From the NCBI GenBank assembly GCA_003170035.1, contig PMZX01000213.1:1-8008 (forward strand): a stretch of 8,008 nt of DNA, written 5' to 3'. Made by a program: the position numbers and the translations under genes. Origin of the DNA: Myxococcales bacterium. GTDB lineage: Bacteria; Myxococcota_A; Polyangia; Fen-1088. The notes beneath the pieces are model-generated. The model made no database searches, was not told the DNA's origin, and was given only the letters and a program-made list of their open reading frames with translations. Each line of letters begins with the position of its first letter. Positions within the stretch are counted from its first letter, which is position 1. Below are positions 1-4,813 of this stretch, in pieces.

Positions 1-1125
1 ATCGCCGGCGTCGATGTGCTGCGCGTGCTCAACGAGCCCACCGCGGCCGCGCTGGCCTACGGGCTGGGTCAAAACATGTCGCAACGGATTGCGGTCTTCG
101 ACTTTGGCGGCGGCACCTTTGACATCACCATCCTGCGGGTCGAGAACGACGTATTCGAGGTGCTGGCCACGGGCGGGGACACCTTCCTCGGCGGCGACGA
201 CATGGACAGCGCCCTGCTCAGCATCCTGGCCGAACTGTTCAACGCCGAGCACGGCCTCGATCCGCGCAACGACCAAGCGGCCCGCTCGCGCCTGCTCATC
301 GCCGCCGAGCAGGTCAAGCGCCACCTGTCCGATTTCCCCGAAGCGCGCGGTGACCTCAAGAACATCGCGGTGGGTTCGGGCGGCGAGCCCCTCGCGCTGC
401 GCTTCCACATCGCGCGCAGCGTTTTCGAAACCGCCATCCGCGGGCTGGTCGGCCGAACCATCCAGGCCTGCCAGGATGTGCTCGCCTCTGTGCAGCTCCT
501 GCCTTCGCAGATCGACGAGGTGATCATGGTGGGGGGAACGACCCGCGTGCCCATGGTGCGCGCCGAGGTGGAAAAGTACTTTGGCCGACCTCCCCGCACG
601 GACCTCAACCCGGACGAGGTGGTGGCCTGGGGCGCCGCCATCCAGGCGGAGAACCTGGCCAACGCGGGCGAGAGTTTGCCCAGCCGTGCCGTCTTGCTCG
701 ACGTCACACCCCGCGCGCTGGGGATTGCCGTCACCGGCGGGTTCGCGGAGCGCATTATCGATCGCAACGTGCCCGTGCCGGTGGAGCAGACGCGCATTTT
801 CAGCACCTCGGCCGACCACCAGACCTCGGTGCGCATCCAGGTCTGCCAGGGTGAATCGCGCCGCTTCGAGGAGAACGTGCCCCTGGGTGAGCTGGAGCTG
901 AACGACCTGCGGCCGGCGCGGCGAGGCGATGTTTCCATCGAGGTCACGTTCAAGGTGGACACCAATGGCATCTTGCGCGTGCGCGCGCGCGATGGTGCGA
1001 CCGGGGCGGTCCGCGAAGCGGCGGTCAACGTGCGCGGTGCAATGAGCGAGTCCGAAGTCGAGGCGGCGGCGGAACGACAGAAGTACGAAGAGCCGAGCAA
1101 CCTCCCGGAGATTCCGGAGGCATAA
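1..1125 (+). CDS. Hsp70/DnaK-family chaperone, 5'-truncated by window edge, lacking the C-terminal lid
   Basis: This is an ATP-dependent Hsp70-type chaperone of the cytoplasm. The frame is open from base 1, so the start lies outside the window and 374 residues are visible. The sequence enters at the motif LNEPTAAALAYG, equivalent to the E. coli DnaK region around E171. Visible residues 34-41 are DFGGGTFD, the phosphate-2 motif, with the conserved D34, T39 and D41. VIMVGGTTRVPMV (about 174-186) is the adenosine-binding motif, and LNPDEVVAWGAA follows. The interdomain linker VLLDVTP lies at about 231-237, followed by the beta substrate-binding domain (GIAVTGG, IFSTSADHQ, VQCQGE-like VCQGE, EVTFKVDTNGILRVRARD). 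The protein ends about 30 residues after this domain, at SESEVEAAAERQKYEE plus a short tail. From remembered E. coli numbering it is about 100 residues shorter than DnaK, so the helical lid is missing. It sits 3 nt before a J-domain gene, a natural Hsp70 partner. It is probably an accessory Hsp70 paralogue rather than housekeeping dnaK, so no symbol is given. Confidence 0.95.
   Translation: MAGVDVLRVLNEPTAAALAYGLGQNMSQRIAVFDFGGGTFDITILRVENDVFEVLATGGDTFLGGDDMDSALLSILAELFNAEHGLDPRNDQAARSRLLIAAEQVKRHLSDFPEARGDLKNIAVGSGGEPLALRFHIARSVFETAIRGLVGRTIQACQDVLASVQLLPSQIDEVIMVGGTTRVPMVRAEVEKYFGRPPRTDLNPDEVVAWGAAIQAENLANAGESLPSRAVLLDVTPRALGIAVTGGFAERIIDRNVPVPVEQTRIFSTSADHQTSVRIQVCQGESRRFEENVPLGELELNDLRPARRGDVSIEVTFKVDTNGILRVRARDGATGAVREAAVNVRGAMSESEVEAAAERQKYEEPSNLPEIPEA
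1116..1120 (+). promoter_or_regulatory. Shine-Dalgarno site GGAGG for the J-domain gene
   Basis: GGAGG lies inside the last codons of the Hsp70-like gene, 8 nt before the GTG at 1129. The alternative in-frame ATG at 1138 would be 17 nt away. This spacing favours the GTG start and links translation of the two chaperone genes. Confidence 0.65.
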
Positions 1126-1128
1126 ACC

Positions 1129-1686
1129 GTGGCGGGGATGTCAACCGAGCAGCTTGCCGCGTTCGTCCGGCAGATCTTCCCCCGGCTGGATCAGCTTTCC
1201 TACTACGATCTTCTCGGGGTTCCCTCGGGCGCGGACCAGACTGCGGTGCGGGCCGCTTTCTATCGTCTGGCCAGCGATCTGCACCCCGACCGCTACCACA
1301 CACTCGCCGATCACGAGCTCAAGGAACAGCTCGAAATGATCTATGCGCGCCTCTGCGAGGGCTACCGGGTGCTCACCACGCCCGAAAAGCGCGCCGCCTA
1401 CGAGCGGGCGCTCAACCAGGGCAAGAAACGCCTGGCCGCAACCGACCGCGAGTCGCACGCCCCACAGAACCCCGAGGACAGCCTGCGGCACCCCGAGGCA
1501 AAGAAGTTCTTCCGCATGGGCATGATCTGCCTGGGACGCAAGGACTGGAAGGGCGCGATCATGAATTTCAACTTCGCGCGCACTTTTGAGCCGGCCGCCC
1601 CGCTCATCGCGCAGAAACTGGGCGAAGCGCAGGCCGCTCTGGGTAAGCCGGGAGGAGCGGGGGGCACCCCGCCCAAAGCCCCGTGA
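1129..1686 (+). CDS. J-domain (Hsp40-like) co-chaperone with TPR-like C-terminus
   Basis: This 185-residue protein probably stimulates the ATPase of an Hsp70, most likely the one encoded 3 nt upstream. The J domain spans about residues 24-95: YYDLLGVPSGA opens helix I, helix II is AVRAAFYRLASDL, and the diagnostic HPD triad is at 52-54 (LHPDRYH). It closes with YRVLTTPEKRAAYERAL. There is no Gly/Phe region and no CxxCxGxG zinc finger, so it is a class C J protein and not a general DnaJ. Residues about 123-170 (AKKFFRMGMICLGRKDWKGA, then a second helix pair) resemble one TPR hairpin and may select a client. The GTG at 1129 is chosen for its GGAGG; an ATG at 1138 is possible. The stop overlaps the kinase GTG by 4 bp. 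The last residues are Gly/Pro-rich (KPGGAGGTPPKAP). The J-domain assignment is firm; the partner is inferred. Confidence 0.92.
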   Translation: MAGMSTEQLAAFVRQIFPRLDQLSYYDLLGVPSGADQTAVRAAFYRLASDLHPDRYHTLADHELKEQLEMIYARLCEGYRVLTTPEKRAAYERALNQGKKRLAATDRESHAPQNPEDSLRHPEAKKFFRMGMICLGRKDWKGAIMNFNFARTFEPAAPLIAQKLGEAQAALGKPGGAGGTPPKAP

Positions 1687-3518
1687 CGGAACCGCTCGAC
1701 TCCCGCCCAGCGCCTCCGCGGTCTGCGGGCGGGGTGGCGGGCTCCTCGACGCCTCCGCGTGGGGCCAAGGTGGGCGCGCCGCTCGGCCGCTACCTGCTAC
1801 TGGACGTTCTCGGCCACGGGGCCATGGCCAGCGTTTTCCGCGCGCGGGACAGCCAACTCGGTCGCGACGTGGCGATCAAGGTCATGGGCATGACCGTCGC
1901 CACCCGTGGCGAAGGCACCGAACGTTTCCGCCGCGAAGCCCACGCGGTCGCCGCGCTCAAACACCCCGGCATCGTCGAGATCTACGACTTCGTGGATGCC
2001 ACGGCCGACGAGCCGAGCTACATCGTGGGCGAGTTGATCGAAGGCCCGACCCTGCGACGACTCATAGATGAGCGACACGCGCGCCTGCTTCCCGAGGTGG
2101 CCGCGCTCATCGCGCTGCCACTGGCCGAGGCGCTGGCCACCGCTCATGCCCGCGGCATCGTTCACCGCGACGTCAAGCCCGACAACGTAATGGTCGAGCA
2201 CATGGGTGACAGGTGCCGCGTGGTCATCACGGACTTCGGCGTAGCTCATATTACCGGCCTCGAAACCATGACAGCGTCCGGCGCGCTGGTGGGCTCGCCC
2301 GCGTACATGTCGCCCGAGCAGGCGCGCGCGCAGGAGGTCGGACCAGGCACCGACATCTGGGCACTGGGCGTCCTGCTCTACGAGATGGCCACTGGGTGCC
2401 TGCCCTTCCCCGGCAAAGATCCCTTCTGTGTGATCACCTCCATCGTGCTCGGTAGCTTCCGCCGTCCGTCGCAGATCGCGGCCACCGTCGGGCCACGCTT
2501 TGAACGCATCGTTCTGCGCTGCCTCGCACCCGACCCGGCCGTGCGCTATCGGAACGCGGGCGAGCTGGCCGCCGACCTGCACGCGTTGGTCGGGGAAGCG
2601 GAGCTTCTGCCCGAGCAGCCGGCGCTTCGCCGTTTTCTCGACGATCCCGCCGGGTTCGAGGCGGAACTACGTCCCAGGGTCGCCGACGCCGCCGTGGCCC
2701 AGGCGCGCAAGCGGGCGCGACGGGGCGAGTTGGCGCGGGCCCTGGCCGAGATCGGCCGCGCGACCGCGTATGTGCCCAGCCACGCAGGCGCGAATAGCTT
2801 GCTCAAGAAACTGTCGGCCGGACGAACGGCTCTGCGCGTGGCAGGGATCATCGTTGCGGGCCTGGTGCTGGCCACAACCACCTGGTTGGCCTGGCACCCG
2901 CCCTGGCGACGGTCCGCGCCCGCAGTCTCTCTGCCGCAGCCTCGGACCGCACCAACTCCCATTCGTCCCGCCGCGCCAGCAGCCGGGGCGTCCGCGACTG
3001 CTGCTACGCCCGCGGCCGAAGCAAGCGCACTGATCCCCGGAGCCGTCCGTACTTCGCTGCCACCGGCAGCCAATGCGTCGACGGGTGGGGCGAAGTCCCC
3101 TGCGGTCGCCAGGCCGAAGCCCGCTCGGCGCGCAGCCACCGCAGGGACGACGGCTGCCTCGCAGCCGGGGGCGACGCCGGCCGTCGCCCCGGTCGCACAG
3201 CCGGCACCTTCCGACGCGCCCGAGCCCACCCCGCCCTCGCGAACGCCAACGCCCAGCACACCGGAACGGCCCAACCCAGGCGTGGTCCAGCTCTTTGCCA
3301 CAGGCGCCATCTGCTATCCCAGCCTGGACGACCAGCCTGCTTCGGTCTTCATGCCCCGCTACGAAGGCGTGTTGCCTGGACGGCACAAGATCTTCTGCGC
3401 CCGCAACAAGGGCGGGCCCAAGGAACTGGTGGGTGAGATTGACTTGCCACCAGGCGCCAGGGTCGAACGCACTGTGACGCAGAAGGATGGCAAACTCGTT
3501 CTCGCGCGGCCTCTCTGA
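1683..3518 (+). CDS. Transmembrane Hanks-type Ser/Thr protein kinase with PEGA-like C-terminal domain
   Basis: This 611-residue receptor-like kinase phosphorylates Ser/Thr residues of cytoplasmic proteins. The kinase domain spans about 35-305. It has a glycine loop LGHGAMASVF (third Gly replaced by Ala49), VAIK with Lys66, the alphaC Glu85, and HRDVKPDN (161-168, catalytic Asp163; an RD kinase). DFG is at 184-186, an activation loop carries T195, T197 and S199, and GSPAYMSPE (204-212), D224 and R288 follow. All catalytic residues are present, so it should be active. A helical region (about 335-378) may be TPR-like. A membrane segment lies near 384-403 (RVAGIIVAGLVLATTTWLAW), then a Pro/Ala/Thr-rich spacer of about 120 residues, then a small beta domain (533-611) with LPGRHKIFCARN and LPPGARVERTV, resembling PEGA. 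The GTG at 1683 overlaps the J-gene stop as GTGA. The nearest GGAGG (1651-1655) is 27 nt upstream, so translation is probably coupled to the J gene. The kinase call is firm; the PEGA assignment is moderate. Confidence 0.96.
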   Translation: MTEPLDSRPAPPRSAGGVAGSSTPPRGAKVGAPLGRYLLLDVLGHGAMASVFRARDSQLGRDVAIKVMGMTVATRGEGTERFRREAHAVAALKHPGIVEIYDFVDATADEPSYIVGELIEGPTLRRLIDERHARLLPEVAALIALPLAEALATAHARGIVHRDVKPDNVMVEHMGDRCRVVITDFGVAHITGLETMTASGALVGSPAYMSPEQARAQEVGPGTDIWALGVLLYEMATGCLPFPGKDPFCVITSIVLGSFRRPSQIAATVGPRFERIVLRCLAPDPAVRYRNAGELAADLHALVGEAELLPEQPALRRFLDDPAGFEAELRPRVADAAVAQARKRARRGELARALAEIGRATAYVPSHAGANSLLKKLSAGRTALRVAGIIVAGLVLATTTWLAWHPPWRRSAPAVSLPQPRTAPTPIRPAAPAAGASATAATPAAEASALIPGAVRTSLPPAANASTGGAKSPAVARPKPARRAATAGTTAASQPGATPAVAPVAQPAPSDAPEPTPPSRTPTPSTPERPNPGVVQLFATGAICYPSLDDQPASVFMPRYEGVLPGRHKIFCARNKGGPKELVGEIDLPPGARVERTVTQKDGKLVLARPL

Positions 3519-3614
3519 TTCTGGAAGCTGCAGGGCCCAACAACGCGAGAGCCCAGTCAGGGACGCCCGAACTGCGACACCCGGATCTGGCTTCTCTCAC
3601 AAAAGACCCAATCG

Positions 3615-3655
3615 TCGCCCAGTTAGCCCCGCCAGTATCGGGCGAAGGTATTGGC
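3615..3655 (+). other. Hairpin with possible loop-upstream pseudoknot in the intergenic region
   Basis: GCCAGTATC (3631-3639) pairs with GGTATTGGC (3647-3655). This gives 9 bp including two G-U wobbles, around a 7-nt loop GGGCGAA. The loop bases GGGCGA (3640-3645) are perfectly complementary to TCGCCC at 3615-3620. This allows an H-type pseudoknot or a competing 6-bp stem. No T-run follows, so it is not a standard terminator. In GC-rich DNA such pairing can occur by chance, and only conservation would show a role. Confidence 0.35.
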
Positions 3656-3682
3656 CTGTTCGTTGCAGGGTCCAGATTGTGA

Positions 3683-3688
3683 TAGCGT
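3683..3688 (+). promoter_or_regulatory. Candidate -10 element (TAGCGT) of a leaderless start
   Basis: TAGCGT fits the TANNNT -10 pattern and ends 6 nt before the GTG at 3695. That is the spacing seen at leaderless transcripts in many GC-rich bacteria. No Shine-Dalgarno sequence precedes the GTG. The -35 match is poor: TTCGTT at 3659-3664 has an 18-nt spacer, and TTGCAG at 3663-3668 has only 14. The call rests on the -10 match and the absence of a ribosome-binding site. Confidence 0.35.
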
Positions 3689-3694
3689 TGAGCC

Positions 3695-4813
3695 GTGGCT
3701 CGGCTCAGGACCAGGCTCCTCTTGGTGACCCTCCTGGCAGGCGGCTCGACGAGCTGCCTCCTCGACACCGGTCCCATCAACATGCCGCCCACCGTGCAGA
3801 TCAACCAGCCCAACCAGGCGCTCCACCCGGGTGAGCCGCCCGTGACCTTCACAGCGACGATCCACGACCCCGACCAGAGCACCGACTCGCTCGATGTCGC
3901 CTGGTACGTGGGTGAGGGCGGGGACTGCGACAAGGCCGTGGCCAGCGCGCCGGTATGCCGCCCGACGCAGAACAAGGATCAGTGTTCCTACGAGCCCAGG
4001 GCGTTCGGCTCGATCTGCGTTGTGGTGGGGGTGACGGATCGCTATGGCGCCAAAGCTGAGGCCAAGCGAACGTTCACGGTGCAGGACCGGGCACCCGTTG
4101 CCGGGATAGAACGAACCAGCCCGGCATCGACGCCCGGGATGCTGGCCACCGCCCCTCTGCCTCTGTTCAGCAACCTCACCTTCTCGGCGGCTCCCCCCAA
4201 CTCCTCGGACCCCGACCCCGGCGATGAGGCCACCCTGTCCTATTCGTGGACGGTCATCCAGCCTGACGGGACCGAACTTTCGGAATGCCCCACAGTGGAG
4301 ACATCAGGCACCTGCTCGTTCACGGCCACGATGACCGGCACCTACCACGTCGAGGTGACCGCTACCGACACGAGTGGCATGGACAGCGCGCCAGCCTCGG
4401 TTGATGTGGTGATCGCCCGGGACCAACCTCCGTGCATCGTGGGATTCAAACCCGAGACACTGCAGACCTACGCCTCTGCGGACCAAAGTACCACCTTTGC
4501 CGTCAATCTCGTGACCGATGATGCCGATCCTTACCCGGGGTCGAGCCTGGGGACTTTCACCTGGTGGTACCGCATGGGCAAAAGCAGTGCCTTCGCGCGG
4601 CTGTCGAACACCTACCAATACTCCTACCAGTCGAACCAACTGGACTTCGGCCAGGACGTGTTCGTCACCGGTGACGAAATCCAGGTTAGGGTCGAGTACC
4701 AGGACCGCGTCAGCCGCGACTTCAGCTCCTGCGACCAGAATGCCGATCGTTGCGAGCTGGTGCCTGGCTCTGGCTGCTACCAGTGGGTGACATGGACTGT
4801 CGACTTCATATGA
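3695..4813 (+). CDS. Predicted lipoprotein with three Ig/PKD-like beta modules
   Basis: This 372-residue protein has an export signal: basic MARLRTR, hydrophobic LLLVTLLAGG, then Cys21 in GSTSC. The lipobox is unusual because Ser rather than Leu is at -3, so lipidation is likely but not certain. Three beta modules follow, each starting after a Pro hinge: about 31-130 (PPTVQI to FTVQD), 133-241 (APVAGI to VDVVI) and 245-372 (PPCIVGF to the end). The second is the most PKD-like, with DPDPGDEATLSYSWTVIQPDG and GTYHVEVTATDTSG. Ten cysteines after Cys21, mostly in close pairs (78/88, 97/108, 198/207), suggest disulfides and a location outside the cytoplasm. It probably acts as a binding or structural protein at the outer membrane; no enzyme motif is seen. 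The GTG at 3695 is the first possible start because an in-frame TGA lies at 3689-3691. The stop overlaps the next gene's ATG as ATGA. Confidence 0.85.
   Translation: MARLRTRLLLVTLLAGGSTSCLLDTGPINMPPTVQINQPNQALHPGEPPVTFTATIHDPDQSTDSLDVAWYVGEGGDCDKAVASAPVCRPTQNKDQCSYEPRAFGSICVVVGVTDRYGAKAEAKRTFTVQDRAPVAGIERTSPASTPGMLATAPLPLFSNLTFSAAPPNSSDPDPGDEATLSYSWTVIQPDGTELSECPTVETSGTCSFTATMTGTYHVEVTATDTSGMDSAPASVDVVIARDQPPCIVGFKPETLQTYASADQSTTFAVNLVTDDADPYPGSSLGTFTWWYRMGKSSAFARLSNTYQYSYQSNQLDFGQDVFVTGDEIQVRVEYQDRVSRDFSSCDQNADRCELVPGSGCYQWVTWTVDFI

Larger units (their letters stand above)
3519..3694 (+). other. Intergenic region between kinase block and envelope block
   Basis: This 176-nt gap separates the two coupled gene groups and is the only long break in the window. 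No convincing ORF and no GC stem followed by a T-run was found, so there is no clear intrinsic terminator after the kinase. It contains the hairpin at 3631-3655 and a TANNNT-type -10 element immediately before the downstream GTG. It probably holds the promoter of the envelope genes, but read-through from the kinase block cannot be excluded. Confidence 0.6.

Noticed and set aside
69..1100. Long minus-strand reading frame opposite the Hsp70 gene (343 codons)
   Set aside because: It mirrors the GC-rich codon pattern of a firmly identified gene, its translation is Arg/Ser-rich and shows no recognisable domain.
1797..2582. Minus-strand reading frame opposite the kinase domain
   Set aside because: Shadow of the catalytic domain, which has every kinase motif on the + strand.
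2546..3386. Two minus-strand frames opposite the kinase linker
   Set aside because: Low-complexity Gly/Arg/Ala products arising from the Pro/Ala-rich coding sequence.
3519..3694. Intrinsic terminator after the kinase gene
   Set aside because: The only decent hairpin lies more than 110 nt downstream and is not followed by a T-run.
4750..4809. Upstream GTG extension of the large lipoprotein
   Set aside because: It would put 20 residues before a perfect lipoprotein signal peptide and overlap the upstream gene by 64 nt; the ATG at 4810 is far better.
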